In this document: piece after piece, positions 35,800 to 44,953 of the stretch
Numbering within the stretch: the stretch's first letter is position 1
How the letters are laid out: each line of letters begins with the position of its first letter
From: Halomonas sp. 25-S5
GTDB lineage: Bacteria > Pseudomonadota > Gammaproteobacteria > Pseudomonadales > Halomonadaceae
Length of the DNA stretch: 64,000 nucleotides
Direction of reading: 5' to 3'
Assembly (NCBI RefSeq): GCF_029889845.1
Contig: NZ_JARANV010000003.1
Coordinates: 62,001 to 126,000, forward strand
The notes under the pieces: model-generated
What the model saw: the letters and a program-made list of their open reading frames with translations, nothing else
What the model was told of the DNA's origin: nothing
Database searches by the model: none
Translations under genes and position numbers: made by a program

Positions 35800-36110
35800 G
35801 GGCCAGTATAAACCTCCTGTGGGTAATCGTCAGGGTTTTCCACACCCGATTGACCATGCCGGCGATCGCTGGCTCTCTTCATAAACAATTAAACAGAATA
35901 TAAAGAGAAGTTCTGTTGTTGTAGTAACTACTGGTGTGGACATTTTCCGTGGATAACCGAATTAAATCAAATAATTTCAACACGTTGTGGTGTTGACTCC
36001 TGGAGGGAAAGAAAGCTAACTGCCTGCGGACGAGGTGTCGGGAGCCTGTGGATGGAAAGCTCGCTTATCCACAGCGGGACTCGGGCACCGCTTATCCACC
36101 GTTGCCTACC
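35800..36110. other. AT-rich region with DnaA-box cluster beside mnmG (candidate oriC)
   Basis: The 532-bp gap between mnmG and the ABC transporter holds no gene. It has a perfect DnaA box TTATCCACA at 36065-36073 and near matches at 35818-35826 (TGTGGGTAA), 35836-35844 (TTTTCCACA), 35935-35943 (TGTGGACAT), 35948-35956 (CGTGGATAA) and 36092-36100 (TTATCCACC). A strongly AT-rich stretch at about 35880-35985 could be the unwinding element. E. coli oriC lies beside mnmG (gidA), which supports the idea, but the neighbouring genes do not diverge here. Confidence 0.6.
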
Positions 36111-36219
36111 CGGCTTGTCACCGTGACTGTGAACAAGCTGCGGTGATCCGTCCATTGCCCAGCACGGCGGGGGCTAGAGGCTGATTGGGTCCGGTTTTCC
36201 GGAGTTTCTGTCCACAGAC

Positions 36220-36251
36220 AAAAAAAGGCCCTGTCGATAACGACAGGGCCT
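36220..36251 (-). terminator. Rho-independent terminator of the amino-acid ABC operon
   Basis: AGGCCCTGTCG and CGACAGGGCCT form a perfect 11-bp stem with a 4-nt loop, followed on the minus strand by seven T residues. It lies 28 bp after the last gene of the transporter operon. This is the clearest intrinsic terminator in the window. Confidence 0.93.
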
Positions 36252-36278
36252 CTCCAGAACACTGCGAGGAAGGGAGAA

Positions 36279-37052
36279 TCAGTGCTTGAGCACCCTCGAA
36301 AGGAACTGCTGGGTCGGTTTGTTGCGGGGGTGATCCAGGACCTCTTCGGGGGGGCCCTCCTCGGCGATCTCGCCCTGGTGGATGAAGATCACCCGGTCGG
36401 CGACCTCCCGTGCGAAGCCCATCTCGTGGGTGACGATCATCATGGTCATGCCCTCTCGCGCCAGCTCACGCATGGCATCGAGGACCTCGCCGATCATCTC
36501 CGGGTCGAGCGCCGAGGTCGGCTCGTCGAACAGCATCAGGCGCGGCTCCATGGCCAGGGCACGTGCCAGGGCTACACGCTGCTGCTGACCGCCGGAGAGC
36601 TGTCCGGGATGTTTGGCCGCCTGGTCGCTGATGCCGACCCGCTCGAGCAGTCGTTCGGCCGTCTCGACGGCATCCGCACGGCTCCAGCCACGCACCTTCA
36701 TGGGCGCCAGGCTGACGTTGTCGAGCACGCTCAGGTGCGGGAAGAGGTTGAACTGCTGGAAGACCATGCCGACCTCGGTGCGGATCTTCTGCAGCGCCGC
36801 CGAGGCCTTGCCGTAGGGCACCAGTTGGCTGCCATCGACCTCCAGATAGCCCTGCTGGAACTCCTCGAGGCCGTTGATGCAGCGGATCAGTGTCGACTTG
36901 CCCGAGCCGCTGGCACCGATGATCACCACGACCTCGCCGGGGGAGACCGCCAGGTCGATGTCCTTCAGCACGTGTAGGTCACCGAAGTGCTTGTTGACCT
37001 TGTCCATGCGCACGATGGGGTCGGCGCCGGAAGGGGACTTGTCTTGGTTCAT
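36279..37052 (-). CDS. Polar amino-acid ABC transporter ATP-binding protein
   Basis: ATPase subunit (257 residues) of the GlnQ/HisP group. Walker [11 protein letters not shown]-loop [10 protein letters not shown], signature L-S-G-G-Q-Q-Q-R-V and Walker [15 protein letters not shown] are all typical of polar amino-acid importers, as is the following [11 protein letters not shown]. It is the third gene after the binding protein and permease, and ends in a strong terminator. Confidence 0.95.
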   Translation of the reverse strand: MNQDKSPSGADPIVRMDKVNKHFGDLHVLKDIDLAVSPGEVVVIIGASGSGKSTLIRCINGLEEFQQGYLEVDGSQLVPYGKASAALQKIRTEVGMVFQQFNLFPHLSVLDNVSLAPMKVRGWSRADAVETAERLLERVGISDQAAKHPGQLSGGQQQRVALARALAMEPRLMLFDEPTSALDPEMIGEVLDAMRELAREGMTMMIVTHEMGFAREVADRVIFIHQGEIAEEGPPEEVLDHPRNKPTQQFLSRVLKH

Positions 37053-37064
37053 GTCGCGCGTTCC

Positions 37065-37736
37065 TTATTGTCCGACCAGGCCCCTGCGCTCCAGCTGGCG
37101 TAGCGCAAACGAGAGGGTCAGGGTGATCGCCAGATAGAGCAGGGCGACCATCAGGTAGACCTCCAGGGCGTTGAAGGTGGTGGCGATATAGACCTGGCCC
37201 TGGCGGACCAGCTCGCCGACCCCGATCACCGAGAACAGCGAGGTGTCCTTGATGCTGATGATGCCCTGGTTACCCAGCGACGGGATCATGCGCCGGAAGG
37301 CCTGGGGCCAGATGATGTAGCGGAAGGTCTGGCGGCGTGACAGGCCTAGCGACAGGCCTGCCTCGCGCTGGCCGCGCTCGATGGACTGCACGCCGCCGCG
37401 CACGATCTCCGAGATGTAGGCGCCGGAGTTGACGGCGATGGCGGCGATACCGGCCACCAGGGCGTTGATCGGGCCGCCCAGCAGCTGCGGCAGGCCATAG
37501 AAGATGAACAGCACCTGCACCAGCACCGGGGTGCCGCGGAAGATCTCGATGTAGGCCACGGCCGGGATCTTCAGCCATGCGAGGCGACTGATGCGCAGCA
37601 GGCCGAAGAGGATGCCGATCAGGAAACCGATGGCCAGGCCACCGAAGGAGATCAGCAGGGTATAGGGGATACCCTTGAGCAGGAAGGGAATGGAGGCAAA
37701 GGCCGCCTGCCAGTCGAATTGGAAGGTGACGTCCAC
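37065..37736 (-). CDS. Polar amino-acid ABC transporter permease
   Basis: Membrane subunit (223 residues) of the HisM/GlnP group: about five hydrophobic segments, the N-terminal G-I-P-Y-T-L-L-I-S-F and E-I-F-R-G-T-P-V-L-V-Q pattern, and the EAA loop G-Q-R-E-A-G-L-S-L-G-L-S-R-R-Q-T-F-R-Y-I-I-W-P-Q-A. Only one permease gene is present, so it probably forms a homodimer. It lies 12 bp before the ATPase gene. Confidence 0.95.
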   Translation of the reverse strand: MDVTFQFDWQAAFASIPFLLKGIPYTLLISFGGLAIGFLIGILFGLLRISRLAWLKIPAVAYIEIFRGTPVLVQVLFIFYGLPQLLGGPINALVAGIAAIAVNSGAYISEIVRGGVQSIERGQREAGLSLGLSRRQTFRYIIWPQAFRRMIPSLGNQGIISIKDTSLFSVIGVGELVRQGQVYIATTFNALEVYLMVALLYLAITLTLSFALRQLERRGLVGQ

Positions 37737-37800
37737 AAGGTTTCTCCGTCAAGACGCAGGGGTGACGACAGGGGGGAGCGTGCCGGATTCGCAACGCAAC

Positions 37801-37825
37801 GGGGCCGGGCACTCGACCCGGCCCC
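37801..37825 (-). promoter_or_regulatory. Intercistronic hairpin between binding protein and permease genes
   Basis: GGGGCCGGG and CCCGGCCCC form a perfect 9-bp stem with a 7-nt loop in the 118-bp gap. There is no T tract. It probably stabilises the 3' end of the upstream message or partly ends transcription, giving more binding protein than membrane components. Confidence 0.6.
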
Positions 37826-37854
37826 GCGATCACGCGATCAGGAGGCGAAGGGCA

Positions 37855-38622
37855 TCATTCGCCGCTGGCGCTACCGAACCACTTGGCGTGGATCTCGTCG
37901 TAGGTGCCGTCTTCCTTCATCTCGGCCAGGGCCTCGTTGACGGGCTCGACCCACTCGCTGCCCTTGACGAAGACGATGCCGTACTGCTGGCCCTCGTAGA
38001 GATCCCCCACGACCTTGACGCGACCCTCGCCACGGGTCTTGGAGAAGTAGCCGACGTTGGGAGCATCGTAGAAGACGGCATCGACACTGCCGCCGAGCAG
38101 GGCCATGTACATGTCGCTGCTGCCCGGATAGGGGGTGATGTCGGCCTCGTCGCCCAGGTTCTCATCGAGGAAGTCGTAGCTGGTGGAGCCGACCTTGGTG
38201 CCGATCTTCTTGCCCTTCAGGTCCTCGATCCCCTGGACGCTGTCGTCGTTGGCACCGATCAGGATCCGCAAGCCGCTGTCGTAGTAGGGGTCGGAGAAGT
38301 CGACGATCTCGGCACGCTCCTCGGTGATGGTGATGCCGGCGATGGCGATGTCGACGTTACCGGTCTGCACGGCGGGGATGATGCCGTTGAAGTCCATCGT
38401 GCGCAGGTTGTACTCGAAGCCGGCACGCTCGGCCAGCTCGCTGATGATGTCCATATCGAAGCCGACCATCTCGCCGGTCTCCTGGTCCATCATCTCGAAG
38501 GGCACGAAACTCGGGTCGGTGACGACTTCGAGGACGTGGTTGTCGGCGTTGGTCATACCGGAAAGCCCTAGCCCGAAAGCGACGCTGGCGGCCAGGGAGG
38601 CGGTCTTCAGTTGGCGTTTCAT
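37855..38622 (-). CDS. Polar amino-acid ABC transporter substrate-binding protein
   Basis: Periplasmic binding protein (255 residues; SBP family 3). A signal peptide ends near M-T-N-A-D-N. The mature protein has P-F-E-M near the start, G-F-D-M-D-I-I, the family signature [13 protein letters not shown] and G-T-K-V-G-S-T. It resembles GlnH/ArtJ-type receptors; the ligand cannot be read. The start at 38622 is chosen over an ATG four codons upstream because GGGGA lies six bases before it. Confidence 0.93.
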   Translation of the reverse strand: MKRQLKTASLAASVAFGLGLSGMTNADNHVLEVVTDPSFVPFEMMDQETGEMVGFDMDIISELAERAGFEYNLRTMDFNGIIPAVQTGNVDIAIAGITITEERAEIVDFSDPYYDSGLRILIGANDDSVQGIEDLKGKKIGTKVGSTSYDFLDENLGDEADITPYPGSSDMYMALLGGSVDAVFYDAPNVGYFSKTRGEGRVKVVGDLYEGQQYGIVFVKGSEWVEPVNEALAEMKEDGTYDEIHAKWFGSASGE

Positions 38623-38736
38623 ACGATTCCCCATGGAAGAATTTATTGTGGAGTACGCCTTAAACCATGGCGAGTTCCCGGGGAAGCGTCAAGTGGAGGG
38701 AAAAGCGTGTTGTCGGCGGTGAGCCAACGCTGGCGG

Positions 38737-39090
38737 TCAGACCATGAAGGAGGCGCCGCAGCCGCAGGTGGTGGTGGCGTTGGGGTTCTGCACCAGGAAG
38801 CGGGCACCAGCCAGCCCTTCCTCGTAGTCGACGGTGGAGCCGACGAGGTACTGGTAAGAAAGCGGGTCGACCACCAGGGCCACCGGGCCGAACTCGACGA
38901 GGGTGTCGTCGTCGGCGACCTCATCGGCGAAGTCGAAGCCGTACTGGAAGCCCGAGCAGCCACCACCGGTGACATAGACCCGCAGTTTGAGCCGGGGATT
39001 GCCCTGTTCCTCGATGAGCGCCGCGAGACGGGCACGGGCCCCGTCCGAGAGCAACAAGGGGGTGGGAACGAAGGATTCGGCACCGCTCAT
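38737..39090 (-). CDS. erpA: Iron-sulfur cluster insertion protein ErpA
   Basis: A-type Fe-S carrier (117 residues) that passes clusters to target enzymes, for example in isoprenoid synthesis. The three ligand cysteines are C45 (G-G-G-C-S-G-F-Q-Y) and C109/C111 (T-C-G-C-G-A-S-F), near the C terminus as in ErpA. It stands between the ABC operon and argC and is probably its own unit. A perfect DnaA box lies 43 bp upstream. Confidence 0.96.
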   Translation of the reverse strand: MSGAESFVPTPLLLSDGARARLAALIEEQGNPRLKLRVYVTGGGCSGFQYGFDFADEVADDDTLVEFGPVALVVDPLSYQYLVGSTVDYEEGLAGARFLVQNPNATTTCGCGASFMV

Positions 39091-39132
39091 GGGTGACCTC
39101 CCCTGGATCGATGAATGTCTTGCCAGTGGGGA

Positions 39133-39141
39133 TTATCCACA
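39133..39141 (+). promoter_or_regulatory. Perfect DnaA box upstream of erpA
   Basis: TTATCCACA in the 130-bp gap between argC and erpA. The sequence alone shows only a consensus match; a role in erpA control or in DnaA titration is speculative. Confidence 0.45.
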
Positions 39142-39220
39142 ATCCCCAGCAAAAGGGTCAACTTTGTTGGAGAGCGACCTTCTCCCGGCGCCCTTTGGAG
39201 TTTAGATTTGACGGCTGCTG

Positions 39221-40255
39221 TCAGGGCATGATGGCCGGGGCGTCGAGGCCGGCCAACTCGTCGAGGCCGAACATCAGGTTGAGGTTGTGCACGGCCTGCC
39301 CCGAGGCGCCCTTGACCAGGTTGTCGATCACCGAGAGCACCACCACGGTGTCGCCGTCACCGGGACGGTGGACCGCCAGGCGGCAGAGGTTGGCCCCCTT
39401 CACGCTGCGTGTCTCGGGATGGCTGCCCGCTGGCATCACGTCCACGAAGGGCTCACCGGCGAAGCGCCGCTCGAAGAGCGCCTGCAGGTCGCCGGGGTCG
39501 GCGGTCAGGCGGCCGTAGAGGGTGGCGTGGATACCGCGGATCATCGGTGTCAGGTGGGGGACAAAGGTCAGGCCCACCGGGCGCCCGGCAGCCTCGGCCA
39601 GCCCCTGGCGGATCTCCGGCAGGTGGCGGTGGCCCGAGGCGCCATAGGCCTTCATGGACTCGCTGGCCTCGGCCAGCAGCGAGGGCACCTTGGCGCCGCG
39701 GCCGGCCCCGGTGACGCCGGTCTTGCAGTCGGCGATGACCCGGTCGGCATCGATAACTCCCGCCTCCAGCAGTGGCAGCAGGCCGAGCTGCACGGCGGTG
39801 GGATAGCAGCCGGGCACGGCGATCAGGCGTGCCTGGCGGATGCGCTCGCGGTTGACCTCGGGCAGGCCGTAGACCGCCTCGCCGAGCAGCTCGGGTGCGC
39901 CGTGGGGCTGGCCGTACCAGCGGGCCCACTCGTCAGTGTCGCGCAGCCGGAAGTCGGCCGAGAGGTCGATGACCCGGGTGCCCCTGTCGAGCAGCTCGCC
40001 GGCCAGGGCATGGGCCACGCCGTGGGGGGTGGCGAAGAACACGGCATCGCAGCGTCCCAGGCGGTCGGTATCGGGCTCGCTGAAGGCCAGGTCGTCGTAG
40101 TGGCCGCGCAGGTTGGGGTAGAGCTCGCTGACGGCCATGCCGGCCTCGGAGCGCGAAGTGATGGCATCCACCGTCACGTCGGGGTGACGGGCCAGCAGCC
40201 TGAGCAGTTCGACACCGGTGTATCCGGTGCCGCCGACGATTCCGACCTTGATCAC
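39221..40255 (-). CDS. argC: N-acetyl-gamma-glutamyl-phosphate reductase ArgC
   Basis: Third enzyme of arginine synthesis (344 residues). The NADP loop [15 protein letters not shown] starts the protein, and the active-site Cys lies in [16 protein letters not shown] is also conserved. A GTG start is chosen because AGGAGA lies six bases before it and the protein then starts as expected; upstream in-frame ATGs give a long unmatched N terminus. No other arg gene is adjacent. Confidence 0.95.
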   Translation of the reverse strand: MIKVGIVGGTGYTGVELLRLLARHPDVTVDAITSRSEAGMAVSELYPNLRGHYDDLAFSEPDTDRLGRCDAVFFATPHGVAHALAGELLDRGTRVIDLSADFRLRDTDEWARWYGQPHGAPELLGEAVYGLPEVNRERIRQARLIAVPGCYPTAVQLGLLPLLEAGVIDADRVIADCKTGVTGAGRGAKVPSLLAEASESMKAYGASGHRHLPEIRQGLAEAAGRPVGLTFVPHLTPMIRGIHATLYGRLTADPGDLQALFERRFAGEPFVDVMPAGSHPETRSVKGANLCRLAVHRPGDGDTVVVLSVIDNLVKGASGQAVHNLNLMFGLDELAGLDAPAIMP

Positions 40256-40383
40256 GATGGTCTCCTGGGGTTGGTGACGTGACGCTGGGACCTGTGTCCC
40301 CGGATATGATACACAAGACAGACGCGCCCTACCCAGGCCCAGCCTGGCGGGTCCCCCCCGCAAGGCCGAACAGGATCGTCGCC

Positions 40384-42156
40384 GTGCCGCGTCTCTCGCT
40401 ACCCGACTTCAGCCTGGAAGGCTTCCGTCGCCAGCTGGCCAATGTCGATGCCCTGCCGCAGCTCTGCGTGCTGGGTGTGGTGTCGGGCCTGGTGACGGGC
40501 GGGCTGATGGTGGTGTTTCGGCTGCTGCTGTCCCTGGGTGGCATGCTGCTGTTTCCCGACGGCGATCCCGAGGCCTTCGAGGCCCTGTCACCGGCCCTAC
40601 GGGTGCTGATGCCCCTGGCCGCGGCCGTCCTGATCGGCCTGTGGCTCTTTCGCCTGCCGCCGGAGGGGCGACGTATCGGCGTGGTCCACGTCATCGACCG
40701 GTTGACCTATCATCAGGGGCGCTTTCCGCTGCGCAACTGGCTGACCCAGTGGTGGGTGGGCGTGGTGTCGGTGATCGGCGGGCTTTCCGCCGGTCGCGAG
40801 GGAGCGGCGATCCACCTGGGGGCAGCGGCCTCCACCGGCCTGGGGCAGTTCCTGCGCCTGCCCCATAACAGTCTCAGGGTGCTGGTGGCCTGCGGCACGG
40901 CGGCGGGCATCTCGGCCTCGTTCAATACGCCCATCGCCGGGGTCATCTTCGCCATGGAAGTGGTGATGATGGAGTACACCATCATCGGCTTCATGCCGGT
41001 GATCCTGGCCTCCTCCATGGGTGCCGTGGTGGCCCAGCTGGTCTATGGGGCCGAACCCGCCATCGGCATCCCCGACCTGCACCTGAAGTCCTTGCTGGAT
41101 ATTCCCTGGATCCTGGCCAGCGCCCTGCTGATCGGCCTGCTGGCGGCACTCTTCGTGCGCGTGGCCCGGGGGCACGAGCGGCTTCAGCGGCTGCCCATGG
41201 CGTTGCGCTTCGCCCTGGCGGCGCTGGCGGTGGCAGGCGTGGCCTGGTGGTACCCCGAGGTGCAGGGGATGGGCTACGACACGCTGCAGCTGGCGCTGGG
41301 CGGGGCAGCCGTGGTGGATGTGCTGTTGGCGGTGGCGATCGGCAAGCTGCTGCTCACGGCCTTCACCGTGGCATGCGGCATCCCGGTCAGCATCATCGGC
41401 CCCATTCTGGTCGCCGGCGGTGCGGCCGGTGCTTTGTGCGGCCTGGCGGGCCAGGCCTTGCTACCGATGGGGGCCTCGGCACCCGAGGTCTATGCCCTGC
41501 TGGGCATGGCCGCGATGATGGGGGCCGTACTGCAGGCACCCCTGGCGGCCCTGATGGCGCTGCTCGAGCTCACCCATACTCCCGGCATCATCATGCCGGG
41601 GATGCTGGCGGTGGTGGTGGCCAGCCTCACGGCGCGGCAGCTGAGCCGCAGCCAGGGGTTCTTCCTTTCCCTGACTCGCCAGGGGCTGCATCCGCTGCAG
41701 CAGCCCCTGATGCAGGCGCTGTCCCGGGTCTCGGTGCCGGCGGTGATGGAGCGTAGCCTGGTGCGCACCTCGCGCATGGTGACCCATGATCAGGCCAGTG
41801 CTCTTCTCGAGTCCAATCCCGCTTGGGTGCTGATCGAGCGTTCCACGGACGACAAACCTCCCCTGGCGCTCAAGGCGGCCGACCTGGCCCGCTGGCTGCT
41901 GGAGCACGACACGCCCGAGTCGGAGGATGATAGCGCCCTGCTGGACCTGCTGGAGATCCCCGGCCAGCGCCTCGACATGGCACCGATCCACCTGCAGGCG
42001 ACGCTCTCCGAGGCCTTCGAGCGGCTCAACGACAAGGCGCTGGATGCCCTCTACGTGGAGCACGGTCACCGGCCGAAGCAGAAGCGGATTTCCGGTATCA
42101 TCACCCGTGACGCCATCGAGCGCTATTACCGCTTTTCCGATTCGACCCACGGCTGA
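40384..42156 (+). CDS. CLC chloride channel/transporter family protein with C-terminal CBS region
   Basis: Membrane protein (590 residues from this GTG, which has AGGA upstream; an ATG at 40306 is also possible). The CLC core (about 20-430) has the anion-filter motif G-R-E-G-A-A-I-H, with the gating Glu at residue 139, then [17 protein letters not shown]. At the place of the internal proton glutamate of E. coli ClcA (E203) this protein has V193, next to E192. The C-terminal 130 residues look like a paired CBS domain, as in other large CLC proteins. It starts about 130 bp from divergent argC and is followed 9 bp later by hemJ. Confidence 0.9.
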   Translation: MPRLSLPDFSLEGFRRQLANVDALPQLCVLGVVSGLVTGGLMVVFRLLLSLGGMLLFPDGDPEAFEALSPALRVLMPLAAAVLIGLWLFRLPPEGRRIGVVHVIDRLTYHQGRFPLRNWLTQWWVGVVSVIGGLSAGREGAAIHLGAAASTGLGQFLRLPHNSLRVLVACGTAAGISASFNTPIAGVIFAMEVVMMEYTIIGFMPVILASSMGAVVAQLVYGAEPAIGIPDLHLKSLLDIPWILASALLIGLLAALFVRVARGHERLQRLPMALRFALAALAVAGVAWWYPEVQGMGYDTLQLALGGAAVVDVLLAVAIGKLLLTAFTVACGIPVSIIGPILVAGGAAGALCGLAGQALLPMGASAPEVYALLGMAAMMGAVLQAPLAALMALLELTHTPGIIMPGMLAVVVASLTARQLSRSQGFFLSLTRQGLHPLQQPLMQALSRVSVPAVMERSLVRTSRMVTHDQASALLESNPAWVLIERSTDDKPPLALKAADLARWLLEHDTPESEDDSALLDLLEIPGQRLDMAPIHLQATLSEAFERLNDKALDALYVEHGHRPKQKRISGIITRDAIERYYRFSDSTHG

Positions 42157-42165
42157 GGAGTCGTC

Positions 42166-42597
42166 ATGTATCTGTGGATGAAGGCCCTGCACCTGGTGGC
42201 CATGGTGACCTGGTTCGCTGCCCTGTTCTATCTGCCGCGCCTGTACGTCTACCACGCCATGGCCCGGGACAGGGGAGAGCAGCAGGCCATCGATCACTTC
42301 CTGGTCATGGAGCGCAAGCTCTACCGCGGGATCATGACCCCGTCGATGATCGCCGTACTGCTGTTCGGGGGGGGCCTGCTGGTGCTCAATCCCGGCTGGC
42401 TCACCCAGGGCTGGATCCATGCCAAGCTACTGCTGGTGGTGCTGCTGGTGGGCTATCACCATCTTTGTCTGATCTACCTGAAGCAGTTCGCCGAAGTGCG
42501 CTGTCGACGCGGTCATGTGTTCTTCCGTTGGTTCAACGAGCTGCCGGTGATCGCCCTGCTGCTGATCATCTTCCTGGCCGTGCTGAAGCCGTTCTGA
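42166..42597 (+). CDS. hemJ: Protoporphyrinogen oxidase HemJ
   Basis: Membrane protein (143 residues) that oxidises protoporphyrinogen IX to protoporphyrin IX in bacteria lacking HemG or HemY. Four hydrophobic segments, with H-L-V-A-M-V-T-W-F-A-A-L-F-Y-L-P-R-L containing the conserved heme-ligand His and the L-P-R-L motif, plus K-L-L-L-V-V-L-L-V-G-Y-H-H in the third helix. Its stop overlaps the thiD start by one base (TGATG). Confidence 0.95.
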   Translation: MYLWMKALHLVAMVTWFAALFYLPRLYVYHAMARDRGEQQAIDHFLVMERKLYRGIMTPSMIAVLLFGGGLLVLNPGWLTQGWIHAKLLLVVLLVGYHHLCLIYLKQFAEVRCRRGHVFFRWFNELPVIALLLIIFLAVLKPF

Positions 42598-43457
42598 TGG
42601 CCGGGCCCCCTGAACTGACGCCCCACCTGCCGACGGTGTTGGTGCTGTCCGGTCACGACCCCACCGGTGGCGCCGGCCTGGTCGCCGATAGCGAGGCGGT
42701 GGCTGCCTGCGGCGGCTGGGCGCTGACCGTGCCCACGGCGCTGACGGTGCAGAACTGCCGGGACGTGAGCGCGGTGAGGCCCGTGTCCGCCGCTGACCTG
42801 GGCGCCATGGTGGCGGCGCTGGATGAATTCGAGATCGCCGCGATCAAGATCGGCCTGGTGCCGGATGGCGCCGTGCTGGATGCCGTGGTGGATATCCTGC
42901 GGCGTCGACCCGGGGTGCCGGTGGTGATGGATCCGGTCCTCAGGGCCGGCGGTGGCAGTGACTTGTCCACAGCCGAGCTCATCGATGCCATGCGTCGCCA
43001 TCTGCTGCCGCGAGTGGATGTCCTGACCCCCAACCGGCAGGAGCTGGCCCGGCTGGCGGGGACCGAATTCGGCGATGACACCGAGCGGGCGGTGACGCTG
43101 ATGTCCCTCGGTTGCCAGGCCCTGCTGGTCACCGGCACCGACCACCCCGCGCGACGGGTTCCGGCCGATCGGGTGGAGCATACCCTGCATGCGCCGGAGC
43201 TCAGCCGGCAGTGGACCTGGCCGCGACTCGCGGGGCGCTTCCACGGTTCGGGCTGTACCCTGGCGAGTGCGCTGGCGGCGCGCCTGGCGGCGGGCGAGTC
43301 ACTGGTCACGGCCTGCGAGCAGGCGCAGGCCTTCACTTGGCAGGCGCTGGCCCGCGGCTGGCAGCCGGGACATGACCAGTGGCTGCCACGGCGCCTCTGG
43401 CAGTTGCCGACGAGGCCCTCCTTTCTCGCCATCGACGCTACGCCGCCGCCGGGATGA
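42597..43457 (+). CDS. thiD: Hydroxymethylpyrimidine/phosphomethylpyrimidine kinase ThiD
   Basis: Thiamine-pathway kinase of the ribokinase fold (286 residues). It has [10 protein letters not shown] near the start, as in pseudomonad ThiD, V-M-D-P-V-L in the middle, L-T-P-N-R-Q-E and the catalytic G-S-G-C-T-L-A-S-A. The start overlaps the hemJ stop, so expression is coupled. No other thi gene is nearby. A related pyridoxal kinase role is less likely because of the G-H-D-P motif. Confidence 0.93.
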   Translation: MAGPPELTPHLPTVLVLSGHDPTGGAGLVADSEAVAACGGWALTVPTALTVQNCRDVSAVRPVSAADLGAMVAALDEFEIAAIKIGLVPDGAVLDAVVDILRRRPGVPVVMDPVLRAGGGSDLSTAELIDAMRRHLLPRVDVLTPNRQELARLAGTEFGDDTERAVTLMSLGCQALLVTGTDHPARRVPADRVEHTLHAPELSRQWTWPRLAGRFHGSGCTLASALAARLAAGESLVTACEQAQAFTWQALARGWQPGHDQWLPRRLWQLPTRPSFLAIDATPPPG

Positions 43458-43570
43458 CGGGACGGGCTGGTCATCGCCCCCCTGGCAGACGAGAATGGGA
43501 CGAAGCCGGCAGAGGAGCGGGCAAGCGTCATTCGACGACATTCACCGACACTTCACCGCCCGCCACAAGG

Positions 43571-43592
43571 TTATACACAGAACTATCCACAG
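43571..43592 (+). promoter_or_regulatory. DnaA-box pair upstream of hemL
   Basis: TTATACACA at 43571-43579 matches the DnaA consensus TTATNCACA exactly; CTATCCACA at 43584-43592 has one mismatch. They lie 42-63 bp before hemL, where a promoter would be. Function is unknown. Confidence 0.4.
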
Positions 43593-43633
43593 CCCGCCTG
43601 GTCGGGCACGCATCAACAGGGCAAGAGGTTGAC

Positions 43634-44923
43634 ATGACCACATCCGCACAGCTCTTCGAGCAGGCCTGCCGCCACATTCCTGGCGGGGTTAACTCGCCGG
43701 TTCGCGCTTTCAAGGGAATGGATCGTCCTCCGGTGTTCATGGAGCGTGCCCGGGGCGCCTATCTCTTCGATGTGGAAGGCAAACGCTATGTCGACTACGT
43801 CGGCTCCTGGGGGCCCATGATCACCGGCCATGCCGACCCTGAGGTGCTGGGCGCGGTGCGCGAACGGCTCGACAACGGCCTCTCCTTCGGCACCCCCACG
43901 GCCATCGAGACCACCATGGCCGACCTGATCTGCGAGATGATCCCCACCATCGAGATGGTGCGCATGGTCAATTCCGGCACCGAGGCCACCATGTCGGCGA
44001 TCCGCCTGGCACGGGGCTATACCGGCCGCGACAAGATCGTCAAGTTCGAGGGCAACTACCACGGCCACTCCGACTCGTTGCTGGTCAAGGCCGGCTCGGG
44101 TGCCCTGACCCACGGCGAACCCAGTTCCCCCGGGGTGCCGGCCTCCTTGGCCGAGCACACCGTGACCCTCTCCTATAACGATCCCGATGCCGTCGAAGAG
44201 TGCTTCGAGGAGATCGGCAGCGAGGTGGCCTGCATCATCGTCGAGCCGGTGGCCGGCAACATGAACTGCATCCCCCCGCAGCCGGGCTTTCTGGAGACCC
44301 TGCGCCGCGTCTGTGACCAGTACGGCAGCGTGCTGATCTTCGACGAGGTGATGACTGGCTTCCGCGTGGCGATGGGAGGGGCCCAGGCCCACTATGGCAT
44401 CGAGCCTGACCTCACCTGCCTGGGCAAGATCGTCGGCGGCGGCATGCCGGTGGGCGCCTTCGGCGGTCGTCGCGAGATCATGGAGATGATCTCGCCGCTC
44501 GGCCCCGTCTACCAAGCGGGCACCCTCTCCGGCAACCCGCTGGCCATGGCGGCCGGCATCGCGCTGCTCGGGAAGCTACGCCAGCCGGGCTTCCACGACG
44601 CCCTGGCGCAGCGGGTCGAGACCCTTTGCCACGGGCTCCAGCAGAGGGCCGATGCCGCGGGTATCGACATGATCACCCAGCGTGCCGGCGGCATGTTCGG
44701 AGTCTTCTTCACCGGCCAGAGCCGGGTCGACAACTTCGCCCAGGCCACCGCCTGCGACGGCGATGCTTTCCGTCGCTTCTTCTCCTTGATGCTCGACCAG
44801 GGGGTCTACCTGGCGCCATCGGCCTTTGAGGCCGGCTTCATGTCCAGTGCTCATGCTCCGGAGGACATCCAGTTGACCCTGGACGGTGCCGAGAAGGCAT
44901 TTGCGGCGATGCAGCGGGCCTGA
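43634..44923 (+). CDS. hemL: Glutamate-1-semialdehyde 2,1-aminomutase HemL
   Basis: PLP enzyme (429 residues) forming 5-aminolevulinate, the heme precursor. The Schiff-base lysine is K265 in [13 protein letters not shown], the same number as in E. coli. [14 protein letters not shown] and [10 protein letters not shown] are also conserved. The ATG at 43634 has AGAGG upstream. It probably has its own promoter. Confidence 0.97.
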   Translation: MTTSAQLFEQACRHIPGGVNSPVRAFKGMDRPPVFMERARGAYLFDVEGKRYVDYVGSWGPMITGHADPEVLGAVRERLDNGLSFGTPTAIETTMADLICEMIPTIEMVRMVNSGTEATMSAIRLARGYTGRDKIVKFEGNYHGHSDSLLVKAGSGALTHGEPSSPGVPASLAEHTVTLSYNDPDAVEECFEEIGSEVACIIVEPVAGNMNCIPPQPGFLETLRRVCDQYGSVLIFDEVMTGFRVAMGGAQAHYGIEPDLTCLGKIVGGGMPVGAFGGRREIMEMISPLGPVYQAGTLSGNPLAMAAGIALLGKLRQPGFHDALAQRVETLCHGLQQRADAAGIDMITQRAGGMFGVFFTGQSRVDNFAQATACDGDAFRRFFSLMLDQGVYLAPSAFEAGFMSSAHAPEDIQLTLDGAEKAFAAMQRA

Positions 44924-44953
44924 GATTCCACCCTCCATAGCGGGAGACCCCAG

